The notes beneath the pieces are model-generated. The model was not told the DNA's origin and ran no database searches. It was given only the letters and a program-made list of their open reading frames with translations. The position numbers and the translations under genes were made by a program. This document shows positions 41,000-48,888 of a stretch of DNA of 64,000 nt, piece after piece. Origin of the DNA: Actinomadura cremea (GTDB lineage Bacteria; Actinomycetota; Actinomycetes; Streptosporangiales; Streptosporangiaceae); assembly GCF_014648495.1 (NCBI RefSeq), contig NZ_BMRF01000007.1:62001-126000 (forward strand). The letters run 5' to 3'. The number at the start of each line of letters is the position of its first letter. The first letter of the stretch is position 1.

Positions 41000-41034
41000 C
41001 GGGGGATCGAGCTCGGGGGATCGAGTTCGGGGAT
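41000..41034. repeat. 14-bp direct repeats in the divergent regulatory region
   Basis: CGGGGGATCGAGCT, CGGGGGATCGAGTT and a partial CGGGGAT follow head to tail in the 270-bp gap between the glycan operon and the secreted propeller gene. The 14-bp period is a little over one helical turn. They could be activator half sites, or a leader feature of the downstream gene. Confidence 0.55.
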
Positions 41035-41070
41035 GTCGTCGGTTCGGCAGGACGGTTGAGGAGAACACGC

Positions 41071-43872
41071 GTGCGCTGGAGAAGACTGTGCACCTTGGCG
41101 ACGGTGACGGCACTGGCCGCCGCCGGAGTCGGTGTCGCCGGGAGCGGGACGGCCGCCGCGGCCCCCGGCGGAACGCTGGTCAGCGAAAATCCGGTTGATT
41201 TCACCCCGCAGGTCCAGGACGGCTCGGTCAAGTCGATCGTCCAGGTCGGCGACACCATCTACCTCGGCGGCTCCTTCACCCAGGTGAAGGAGGCCGGCGC
41301 GAACAAGCCGGTCGTGAACCGCGCCCGGCTGCTGGCCTTCGACGCCACCACCGGACGGCTCGACACGACCTTCGACCCGGTCGTCGACAAGGGCGAGGTC
41401 AGCGCCATCCTGCCCTCGCCCGACGGCGAGAGCCTCTACATCGGCGGCAACTTCAGCGCCGTCGACGGGCAGACCCACCTCAAGCTCGCCAAGATCGACG
41501 CGGCGAGCGGCGCCCCGGTCGCCGCGTTCCAGCCGGACGTCGACGCCAAGGTCCGCGACCTGCGGATGGTCGACGGGCGGCTCTACGTCGCCGGGCACTT
41601 CACGCACGTGAGCGGCGTCGCCCAGGCCGGGCTCACCACGCTGAACCCGAACACCGGCGCCCGCGACGCGTTCTACAACCTGCCCGTGACCGGCACCCAG
41701 AACGGCGGCACCACAGCCGTCATCAAGATGGACGTCTCGCCGGACGGCTCCCGCCTCGTCGGCGTCGGCAACTTCACGTCCGTCGGCGGCCAGTCCCGCC
41801 CGCAGATCGTCATGCTCGACCTGACCGGCTCCGCCGCGACGCTCGCGAACTGGCAGACGGCCCGGTACGCCGACCAGTGCTCGCCGTCGTTCGACACCTA
41901 CATGCGCGACGTCGACTTCGCGCCGGACGGCTCGTTCTTCGTCGTCACCACCACCGGCGGCCACCGCGGCTCCACCCAGATGTGCGACACGCACGCCCGC
42001 TGGGAGAACGTCTCCAACGGCTCCGGCAAGCAGCCGACCTGGACCAACTGGACGGGCGGCGACACCTCCTACGCCGTCGAGGTCACCGGCGACGCCGTGT
42101 ACGTCGGCGGCCACTTCCGCTGGGCCAACAACCCGTTCGCGGCCGACAAGGCCGGCCAGGGCGCGGTCGCCCGCGAGGGCATCGCCGCCCTCGACCCGCT
42201 CACCGGCCTCCCGTTCACCTGGAACCCGGGCCGCGCCCGCGGCGTCGGCGTCTTCGACATCCTCGCCACCGGCCAGGGCGTGTGGATCGGCAGCGACACC
42301 GACATGGCGGGAGGCGAACTGCACCAGAAGGTCGCGATGTTCCCCGCCGCCGGCGGCACCGCACTCCCGGTGCTGGAGCCCGGCGAACTGCCCGGCGAGG
42401 TGTACTACGCCGGCGGGATCGGCACCGGCGCGGCGAACTACCTCAAGCACCGCTCGTTCGACGGCGCCACCGCCGGACCCGAGCAGACCGGCTCCACCGC
42501 CGGCGTCGACTGGCGCTACGCCCGCGGCGCGTTCATGCTCAGCGGCCGCCTCTACTACGGCGGCTCCGACGGCGGCTTCTACTCCCGGACGTTCGACGGC
42601 ACCACGCTCGGCGCCCAGACCCCGATCGACACCGCGGACCAGCTCGTCCCGATGAGCACCTGGCACACGCAGCTCCGCACGATCCAGGGCATGTTCTACT
42701 CGGACGGCAAGGTCTACTACACGCGCGGCGACGCGGCGCTGCACTACCGCCACTTCACGCCGGAGAGCGGGGTCGTCGGCGCGGTCGAGTACACCGCGAC
42801 GAACAACCTCACCGGGGTCGACTGGCGGACGGTCGGCGGGATGTTCGTCTCCGGCGGCAAGCTCTACTACGTCGACGACAACGACGGGAACCTGCGGGCG
42901 CTCACCTTCGGCGCGGGCGTCCCGAGCGGCGCGCCCGCCCTCGTCGACGACGGCGACTGGCGCGGCCGCACCGTGTTCCTGCACGCCGCCGAGGCCAACG
43001 GCAAGCCCACCGCCGCGTTCACCCGCACCTGCACCGGCCTCGAGTGCGACTTCGACGGGTCCGCGTCCACGGACGCCGACGGCACCGTCGAGTCCCTCGC
43101 GTGGGACTTCGGCGACGGCGAGACCGGGACCGGCGTCACCCCGCAGCACACCTACGCCGAGCCCGGCGAGTACACGGTCGAGCTCACCGTCACCGACAAC
43201 CGGGGCGGCACCGGCACCACCGAGCAGACGGTGACGGTCGCCGAGGACCAGGTGCCGGTCGCGTTCCGCGGCACCGCGGGCTTCAACGAGAACACCACGA
43301 GCGCGACCGTCGCGGTGCCGCCCGGCGTCCAGGCCGGCGACGCGATGCTGCTGTTCGCGACCCTGAACACCGACTCGTCCGACATCACCCCGCCCGCCGG
43401 GTGGACCGAGGTCGGCACGCAGACCAACGGCGTCTCGCGGTCGACGCTCTGGCAGAAGGTCGCGGCGGCGGGCGACGCCGGGACGAACGTCACCGTCGGC
43501 CTCGCCGACTTCGCCAAGGTGAGCCTGCGGCTCGTCGCCTACGCCGGCACCGCCGCGTCGCCCGTCGCCGCGTCGGCGAAGGCGACCGACAGCGCGGCCG
43601 AGCACAACGCGCCGCAGGTCGCGGTGGCCGATCCCGGCAGCTGGGTCGTCTCCTACTGGTCCGACAAGTCGTCCACGACGACGGCCTGGACGCCGCCGTC
43701 GTCCGGCGAGCAGCGCGCCGTGAGCATCGGCAGCGGCGGCGGCCGCGTCACGTCCCTGCTCGTGGACAGCGGCGGCGCCGTCGCCACCGGGAACCACGGC
43801 CCCCTCACCGCGACGACGAACGCGTCGAGCCGCGGCCTGATGTGGTCGGTCGTGCTGCGCCCCGCGGCCTGA
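41071..43872 (+). CDS. Large secreted propeller protein with PKD domain
   Basis: 933 aa. The GTG start has GAGGAGA six bases upstream; the open frame further upstream is the promoter region. A signal peptide ends near AAAAPGG. Residues ~35-430 contain repeated 'xxxGGxFTxV...LAxxDxxTG' blades (IYLGGSFTQVKEAG, LYIGGNFSAVDGQ, LYVAGHFTHVSG), a beta-propeller shared with the gene at 45.6 kb. Residues ~430-640 hold further repeats (VDWRYARGAFMLSGRLYYG). A PKD domain at ~643-725 has WDFGDGETGTG and HTYAEPGEYTVELTVTD. A beta-sandwich domain ends the protein. It is probably a cell-surface or matrix protein associated with the glycan; an enzymatic role is not evident. Confidence 0.82.
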   Translation: MRWRRLCTLATVTALAAAGVGVAGSGTAAAAPGGTLVSENPVDFTPQVQDGSVKSIVQVGDTIYLGGSFTQVKEAGANKPVVNRARLLAFDATTGRLDTTFDPVVDKGEVSAILPSPDGESLYIGGNFSAVDGQTHLKLAKIDAASGAPVAAFQPDVDAKVRDLRMVDGRLYVAGHFTHVSGVAQAGLTTLNPNTGARDAFYNLPVTGTQNGGTTAVIKMDVSPDGSRLVGVGNFTSVGGQSRPQIVMLDLTGSAATLANWQTARYADQCSPSFDTYMRDVDFAPDGSFFVVTTTGGHRGSTQMCDTHARWENVSNGSGKQPTWTNWTGGDTSYAVEVTGDAVYVGGHFRWANNPFAADKAGQGAVAREGIAALDPLTGLPFTWNPGRARGVGVFDILATGQGVWIGSDTDMAGGELHQKVAMFPAAGGTALPVLEPGELPGEVYYAGGIGTGAANYLKHRSFDGATAGPEQTGSTAGVDWRYARGAFMLSGRLYYGGSDGGFYSRTFDGTTLGAQTPIDTADQLVPMSTWHTQLRTIQGMFYSDGKVYYTRGDAALHYRHFTPESGVVGAVEYTATNNLTGVDWRTVGGMFVSGGKLYYVDDNDGNLRALTFGAGVPSGAPALVDDGDWRGRTVFLHAAEANGKPTAAFTRTCTGLECDFDGSASTDADGTVESLAWDFGDGETGTGVTPQHTYAEPGEYTVELTVTDNRGGTGTTEQTVTVAEDQVPVAFRGTAGFNENTTSATVAVPPGVQAGDAMLLFATLNTDSSDITPPAGWTEVGTQTNGVSRSTLWQKVAAAGDAGTNVTVGLADFAKVSLRLVAYAGTAASPVAASAKATDSAAEHNAPQVAVADPGSWVVSYWSDKSSTTTAWTPPSSGEQRAVSIGSGGGRVTSLLVDSGGAVATGNHGPLTATTNASSRGLMWSVVLRPAA

Positions 43873-43882
43873 CACCCTCGCG

Positions 43883-43928
43883 AAACGGTACGGCCCGCCG
43901 GAGAGGATTCCGGCGGGCCGTACCGTTT
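43883..43928. terminator. Perfect 19-bp-stem bidirectional terminator
   Basis: AAACGGTACGGCCCGCCGG pairs with its exact complement around an 8-base loop and ends in CCGTTT, giving T-runs in both directions. It separates the convergent propeller and GH26-like genes. Confidence 0.88.
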
Positions 43929-43954
43929 CGTCGTGCCGCCGCGTCAGGCGGGGG

Positions 43955-45604
43955 TCAGCAGAAGTCGTTCCAGGCGTCGATGCTGGGGGCGTCGAGGAGC
44001 CGGAAGTCGCCGGTGGGCCAGTCGAGGTCGAAGTAGGCGACCCACAGGGCGTCCTTCTCCTCCAGGTACCGGGTCATGGACCGCAGCCACGCGGCCCGCT
44101 TCGCCCCGGTGTCGCCCGGGACGAGGTGCGCGCCGGTCTCGGCGACGCCGAACGGCAGGCCCTCCTCCTCGCTCACCCGGAGCACCTTGGAGTACATCTC
44201 GTCGGGCGTCTGGTACCGGTCCTTGGCGAGGTTGTAGGTGTCCCAGCCGAGGACGTCGATCGCGTCCCTGCCCGGGTAGTAGTCCCGCCAGTTCCGCTTC
44301 GACTCCGCTTCGAGGCTCCAGCTCATCAGGACGAGCGTGGACTTCAGGCGCGGGTTGTCCGCGCGGTCGGCGAGCCCGGCCAGGCGCCGCCACGCGGCGC
44401 GGTAGTCGGCCGCCGTGAACTCGCCCTTCGCGATGTTGTCCTCGGGCTCGTGGTAGTACGTCCAGTAGACGTCCCGGTCGTCCGGGGCGTCCGCGAACCA
44501 CCGGGCCATCTTGCCGTCGTACTCGCCCGACAGGATCGCGCGCGGGTTCATCTTGAACGAGACGACGGTCGGGCGCTTGCCGAGCGCGTCGCCGAACCGG
44601 CCGGGCCACGCGCCGGGCTCGCCCGGGTAGAACTGCCGGATGATCTCCAGGCGGCCGTAGCGGCGCTCCGCCTCCGCGAGCGCCTCGAGGTGCGTCTCCC
44701 CCTTGCCGACCTCGAGCGAGACGCCGCACAGCGTCCTGGCGTCGGTCTTCTCGCCTCCGCCGCTCGCGCGCCCGCCGGGCTCGCGGGGCGACGGCGCGGG
44801 CGCCGGGGCGGTGTCGCGGGTCTGCGGCGGCGTGGACGGACGGGCCGTGGCGGACGGGCTCGGCGCGGTGCTCGCCGACGGCGCGGGCACCGCCGCGGGC
44901 GCGTCGGGGGACAGCACGAGCCGGGGCCCGGCGGCGGTCTCGCCGGCCCGGAACCGGACCGACGTGTGCTCCTGCGGGTTCACGAGGGCGAACGCGTACT
45001 TGCCGGGCCCGTCGATCCAGCGGCTGACGTCGATCGTCACGCGCGCGTCCCGGCGGGCGAGCGGCACCCGGGCCAGCGCCCGTCCCGCGTTGGGCCGGTT
45101 CCGCCACGAGGTCTCGTGCTCGGACCATCCGCCGGACAGCTCCCGCAGCTCCACCCCCTCCGGCATGTTCTCGAGCCGGTCGACGGTCAGCTCCAGCCGC
45201 GCCGACCGGAACGGCGCCGCCGTCGACGGGACGGTGAACGCGAGGTACCCCTCGGTGTGCCAGTCGGGCCACGCCGCGGCGGTGACGACGGCGTGCGAGC
45301 CGCGCACCGAGTCGGGCTTCTCGCGGCTGACGTAGGTGTCGGCGGAGGCGGGCACGACCGTGATCCGCTCGCTGCCGTCGACCGGGATCGTCCGCGCGAG
45401 GTCACCGGGGGCGAGCATCACGCCCGCGCCCGCACCGGCCGCGAGGACGGCGCCGAGCGCGGTGACCCGCAGCGCCCTGCGCCGCCTGCGGGTGCGGGCC
45501 GCGGCCGCCCGGCGGGCGCGGCGGTTGCGCGGCGGACGGCCGTCCGGTCCGGCGGAACGCCCGAAGTTCGGCGGCGCGTCACCGTACCGTTCCCCGTACG
45601 TCAT
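43955..45604 (-). CDS. GH26-like glycosidase with N-terminal DNRLRE domain
   Basis: 549 aa. ATG 45604 follows GAGAGGAG. An Arg-rich cytoplasmic start, one transmembrane or signal helix (residues ~46-64), then a DNRLRE-type beta-sandwich (SADTYVSREKPDSVRGS ... AFALVNPQEHTSVRF, ~85-232) as found on many secreted polysaccharide-active proteins. After a Pro/Ser linker comes the TIM-barrel with WTYYHEPEDN (acid/base Glu386), DYYPGRDAIDVLGWDTYN and FGVAETGAHL (nucleophile Glu489). Both catalytic Glu are kept. It probably cleaves a beta-linked polysaccharide outside the cell, perhaps the cluster's own glycan. The following propeller gene is convergent in function but co-directional. Confidence 0.82.
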   Translation of the reverse strand: MTYGERYGDAPPNFGRSAGPDGRPPRNRRARRAAAARTRRRRRALRVTALGAVLAAGAGAGVMLAPGDLARTIPVDGSERITVVPASADTYVSREKPDSVRGSHAVVTAAAWPDWHTEGYLAFTVPSTAAPFRSARLELTVDRLENMPEGVELRELSGGWSEHETSWRNRPNAGRALARVPLARRDARVTIDVSRWIDGPGKYAFALVNPQEHTSVRFRAGETAAGPRLVLSPDAPAAVPAPSASTAPSPSATARPSTPPQTRDTAPAPAPSPREPGGRASGGGEKTDARTLCGVSLEVGKGETHLEALAEAERRYGRLEIIRQFYPGEPGAWPGRFGDALGKRPTVVSFKMNPRAILSGEYDGKMARWFADAPDDRDVYWTYYHEPEDNIAKGEFTAADYRAAWRRLAGLADRADNPRLKSTLVLMSWSLEAESKRNWRDYYPGRDAIDVLGWDTYNLAKDRYQTPDEMYSKVLRVSEEEGLPFGVAETGAHLVPGDTGAKRAAWLRSMTRYLEEKDALWVAYFDLDWPTGDFRLLDAPSIDAWNDFC

Positions 45605-45629
45605 GCCCGCTCCTCTCGCCCGTGCACGA

Positions 45630-46892
45630 TCACCGTAGCGGGAACATGCCGATCCGCCCATGGAACTCGTGGCCGAGTTCGTCGGTGTCACTGCCCACGA
45701 ACAGCCCCTTGGGGGTCGCGACGAGCGCCTCGACGCCGTGGCCGCGGCTGCGGGTCGGGTTCCACGACAGCGCCTTGCCGGTCTTCGGGTTCAGCGCGGC
45801 GATGCCGGGACGCGCGGCGGCGCCCGGACCTGGGGAATCGGAGCCGTACGGGTTGTCCATCCAGCGCTGGTGCCCGCCGACGTACACGGCGGCGCCGGTG
45901 ACGGCCGTGGACAGCAGCGTGTCGCCGCCGGTGTGGTTGACCCAGGTCGCCTTCTGGCCGGAACCGGTCTTGCCGGTCTCCCAGCGCGCGGCGGTGTCGC
46001 ACATCTGGCGCGGGCCGTACGGGCCGCCCGTCGTCGTGACGACGAAGTAGGAGCCGTCCGGGGAGAAGTCCATGCCGCGCATGTAGGTGTCGAACGCCTG
46101 CGTGTTGCACCGCGAGGTGTACGCGTCGGTCGCCCAGGTCGTCAGCTTCGCCGTCTTCGCGGTGTCGACCATCGCGATCTGGTAGCGGCGCTGCCCCTCC
46201 GCCCGGGTGAACGTCCCGTTGACGACCAGGCGGGTGTCCTGCGGGTTCACGATGAGGTTCGAGACCTTCAGCCCGCCCGCGCGCGGGTCGCTCAGCGTGA
46301 TGTCGAACGTCGGGTCGAGGGCGCCCGTCGTCGCGTTGAGGCGGGCCAGGCCGGTGACCGCCTTCTTCGCGACCTGCGTGAACGTACCGCCGATGTACAG
46401 CCGGTTGCCGCGGCGCACCATGCTGGAGATGCGTCCCGTCGGGACCGCGGGCTTGAAGGACGTCACGACCTTGCCGGTCGACACCTGCAGCCGCGTGACG
46501 GGCCCGGTCCTGGCGCCGGCGACGTTCTTGAACCGGCCGGCCGCGTAGACCGTCCCGTCCGGGCCGGGCTGCAGCGCGTAGACGGCGCCGTCGAGCTTCG
46601 GGACGAACGTGGTGCTGATCTTCCCGGTGGACAGGTCGAAGGCGAACAGGTTGGCGCGGGCCACCGCCTTCGCGTTCTGGCCGGCCTGCCTGACCTGTTC
46701 GAAGTTGCCGCCGACGACCACGGTGGAGCCGACGACCGCGATGGCGCGGACCGTCCCGTCCAGGACGTGCGGCGTGCCGTCCACCGGGTCGGCCGAGACG
46801 ACCGAGGAGTGGGCGATGTCGGCCGAGGCCGCGGCCGGGAACAGCAGTGCGGCGCCGAGGAGTGTCGCGGCGGCGGCAGAGCGCTTGCGCAT
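45630..46892 (-). CDS. Secreted propeller protein, short paralog
   Basis: 420 aa from ATG 46892. A clear signal peptide ends at AAASADIAHS. The mature part aligns block by block with the N-terminal propeller of the 933-aa protein: VVGGNFEQVRQAGQNAK, LYIGGTFTQVAKKAV, SRCNTQAFDTYMRGMDFSPDGSY, FVVTTTGG and VGGHQRWMDNPYGSD. It lacks the PKD and C-terminal domains. It is 25 bp upstream of the GH26-like gene on the same strand, so the two are probably co-transcribed, giving a secreted glycosidase plus a propeller partner. Confidence 0.82.
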   Translation of the reverse strand: MRKRSAAAATLLGAALLFPAAASADIAHSSVVSADPVDGTPHVLDGTVRAIAVVGSTVVVGGNFEQVRQAGQNAKAVARANLFAFDLSTGKISTTFVPKLDGAVYALQPGPDGTVYAAGRFKNVAGARTGPVTRLQVSTGKVVTSFKPAVPTGRISSMVRRGNRLYIGGTFTQVAKKAVTGLARLNATTGALDPTFDITLSDPRAGGLKVSNLIVNPQDTRLVVNGTFTRAEGQRRYQIAMVDTAKTAKLTTWATDAYTSRCNTQAFDTYMRGMDFSPDGSYFVVTTTGGPYGPRQMCDTAARWETGKTGSGQKATWVNHTGGDTLLSTAVTGAAVYVGGHQRWMDNPYGSDSPGPGAAARPGIAALNPKTGKALSWNPTRSRGHGVEALVATPKGLFVGSDTDELGHEFHGRIGMFPLR

Positions 46893-46985
46893 GTCGGTCT
46901 CCGGGGGAAGGGCGTTGACGCGGGAAGTTCTACCACGCAATCGACCGCCGCGGGCGGGAATCGCGGACGTCCGGCCGCGTCCGGA

Positions 46986-47768
46986 TCAGGACTGTTTGCC
47001 GTGCCGGAGCCGGTGCACCAGCACGCGTCCCAGGTAGGAGCCCAGTTCGATGGTGTAGCGGCGCCACAGCCGCCGCGGCTCCCGGGCGAGCCGGTACAGG
47101 AACCCGACCCGCAGTTTCAGGACCCAGGACGGGTAGTACTCGCGGCGCTCGGCGAGATGCTCGAAGTACGCGCCGCACGTGATGATGACGGGCGCGTCGA
47201 TGCGGTCGCGGTACTCGGTGACGAACCGCTGCTGCAGCGGCGTCCCCAGCCCCACGTGCAGGATCTCGGGCGCCGCCTCGTTGATCTCCGCGACGAGCCG
47301 CTCGGCCGTCTCGGGCGGCAGCGCCCCGCCCTCGGCCCAGTGCCCGTGCTGGGTGCCGACGATCGAGAGCCCGGGGAACCAGGCCCGCAGGTTGTGCGCC
47401 GCCTCGTCGGCGACGCCCGGCGCGTTGCCGAACAGGAAGACCCTCCAGCCCGCCTCGGCGGGCTGCCCGAACAGGTCGTCGGTCAGGTCGTCGTTGGCCA
47501 TCCGCCCCGGCACCGGACGGCCGAAGACCTTCGCGGCGAGCACCACGCCCCAGCCGTCCGGGAGGTTGAGGTCGAACCCGTTCATGAGGTCGCGCAGCGC
47601 GCGGTCCTTCTGCGCCTTCCGGACGTAGTCGGGGTTCGCGAACGTGATCGTCAGCTTCGTCCGGTCCTTGATCGCGGTGGCGACGAACTCGCGCATCCGC
47701 CGGGCGTCGATGCGGCTGACCCGCACGCCCAGCACGTCAACGGTCTCGTGCGGCCATCGATCGTCCAC
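46986..47768 (-). CDS. WecG/TagA/CpsF family glycosyltransferase
   Basis: 260 aa GT26-family enzyme. Family features are VDVLGVRVSRIDARR at the start, TFANPDYVRKAQKD, the catalytic-region LPDGWGVVLAAKVFGRPVPGRM and GLGTPLQQRFVTEYRD. These enzymes add ManNAc(A) or related sugars to a polyprenyl-diphosphate-linked acceptor, or make exopolysaccharide repeat units. The GTG start at 47768 lies 32 bp inside the tauE-like gene. It would be a second committed glycosyltransferase of the glycan region. Confidence 0.9.
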   Translation of the reverse strand: MDDRWPHETVDVLGVRVSRIDARRMREFVATAIKDRTKLTITFANPDYVRKAQKDRALRDLMNGFDLNLPDGWGVVLAAKVFGRPVPGRMANDDLTDDLFGQPAEAGWRVFLFGNAPGVADEAAHNLRAWFPGLSIVGTQHGHWAEGGALPPETAERLVAEINEAAPEILHVGLGTPLQQRFVTEYRDRIDAPVIITCGAYFEHLAERREYYPSWVLKLRVGFLYRLAREPRRLWRRYTIELGSYLGRVLVHRLRHGKQS

Positions 47769-48705
47769 GCGCGCTCCGCTTTCCCGATTCTCCGGCTTCC
47801 TCCGGCAGTTCGGAGGGCACTGTATCCCGCTTTCGCCGCCCCACGAGCCAGGTCGCGGTGGCCGCGACGGCGATCGCCGCGATCGTCCACGCCAGCGGGA
47901 CGACGCCGACGCCGAACATGTTCAGCGCGGAGGCGACCAGGACGAGCACGAGCAGCCGGCGGATGAGTCCGGCGGGGGCCCGCGAGGAGATCTTCGAGCC
48001 GAGGTAGACGCCGGGGATCGACCCGACGAGCAGCGCGGCGGTGACCTCCATGCGGAACTCGCCGAAGAACAGGTGGCCGAGCGCGGCGGCGAACACCAGC
48101 GGGACCGCCTGCAGCAGGTCCGTTCCGACCAGGTGGTTCGGTTTCAGCGCCGGGTAGAGCAGCAGGAGGGCGACGATGATCAGGGAGCCGGACCCGACCG
48201 AGGTGATCCCGACGACCAGCCCGCCGACCGCGCCGACGATCACGGTCGGGACGGGCCGGACGGTGACGCGGCCCGTCCCGTCCGGCCCGTCGTCCGCCTC
48301 GGACGGGCGGGCCCGCCGGGACAGGACGGCGCGGACCAGGATCCCCGTGGCGGCGACGAGCAGGGCGGCGCCCATCGCGAGCTTGATGAAGTCGTGCACG
48401 TCCTCGCCGTCGCCGAGGGCCCGGGGGATGAGCACGCCGCAGAACGCGGCGGGCACCGAGCCCAGGCACAGCCAGCCGACGAGGCGCAGGTCGACGGTGC
48501 CCGCGCGGTAGTGCACCGCGCTGCCGACCGGTTTCATCACGGCGGACGCGGCGAGGTCGCTGGAGACCGCCGCGAGCGGGCTGACGCCGAAGAAGGTCAC
48601 GAGCATCGGCGTCATCAGCGCGCCGCCGCCCATGCCGGTGAGCCCGACGACGATGGCGACCAGGAACGACCCCAGCGCCATCGGCCAATCGAAGTCCATC
48701 GCCAT
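47737..48705 (-). CDS. TauE/SafE family sulfite/anion exporter
   Basis: 322 aa with eight to nine membrane helices and the two-fold repeat typical of TauE (GLTGMGGGALMTPMLVTFFG and GITSVGSGSLIIVALLLLYP). Family members export sulfite, sulfoacetate or other organosulfur anions. Its place between an APS kinase gene and a sugar transferase suggests handling of excess sulfur oxyanions during PAPS turnover, but transport direction and substrate are inference. The last 32 bp overlap wecG in another frame. Confidence 0.85.
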   Translation of the reverse strand: MAMDFDWPMALGSFLVAIVVGLTGMGGGALMTPMLVTFFGVSPLAAVSSDLAASAVMKPVGSAVHYRAGTVDLRLVGWLCLGSVPAAFCGVLIPRALGDGEDVHDFIKLAMGAALLVAATGILVRAVLSRRARPSEADDGPDGTGRVTVRPVPTVIVGAVGGLVVGITSVGSGSLIIVALLLLYPALKPNHLVGTDLLQAVPLVFAAALGHLFFGEFRMEVTAALLVGSIPGVYLGSKISSRAPAGLIRRLLVLVLVASALNMFGVGVVPLAWTIAAIAVAATATWLVGRRKRDTVPSELPEEAGESGKRSARGRSMAARDR

Positions 48706-48716
48706 GACCTACCAGA

Positions 48717-48722
48717 CATATA
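48717..48722 (-). promoter_or_regulatory. Putative -10 element (TATATG) for the tauE-wecG transcript
   Basis: On the minus strand TATATG stands 11 bp before the ATG of the exporter gene in a locally AT-rich patch, giving a nearly leaderless mRNA. Confidence 0.35.
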
Positions 48723-48751
48723 GGGAAACTGGCTATTACGGTAGGGGACGT

Positions 48752-48775
48752 GCCCCGGGGTTCGTAACCCGGGGC
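48752..48775 (-). terminator. Hairpin after the APS kinase gene
   Basis: GCCCCGGGGTT pairs with AACCCGGGGC (one bulged G, 3-base loop). It lies between the APS kinase stop and the tauE-like promoter on the same strand. Confidence 0.55.
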
Positions 48776-48888
48776 AGGCAGGGCAAACGAGACCGCCACA
48801 CCCATGCCTCCGGCGCGCGACGAGGACACGGCCCGTCATCGGTGCGCCGGGCTCGGGTGCGGGTGGGCGGGGGAGCGGGAAGGGCGCG

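Noticed and set aside
40861-41070. Possible c-di-AMP (ydaO), c-di-GMP or TPP riboswitch before the secreted propeller gene
   Set aside because: Such elements often precede actinobacterial secreted proteins, so I looked for their core motifs. None was found; only direct repeats were seen.
40966-43875. 969-codon minus-strand open frame opposite the secreted propeller gene
   Set aside because: Composition is Gly/Arg/Val/Ala repeats mirroring the sense gene, with no start signal and no family motif.
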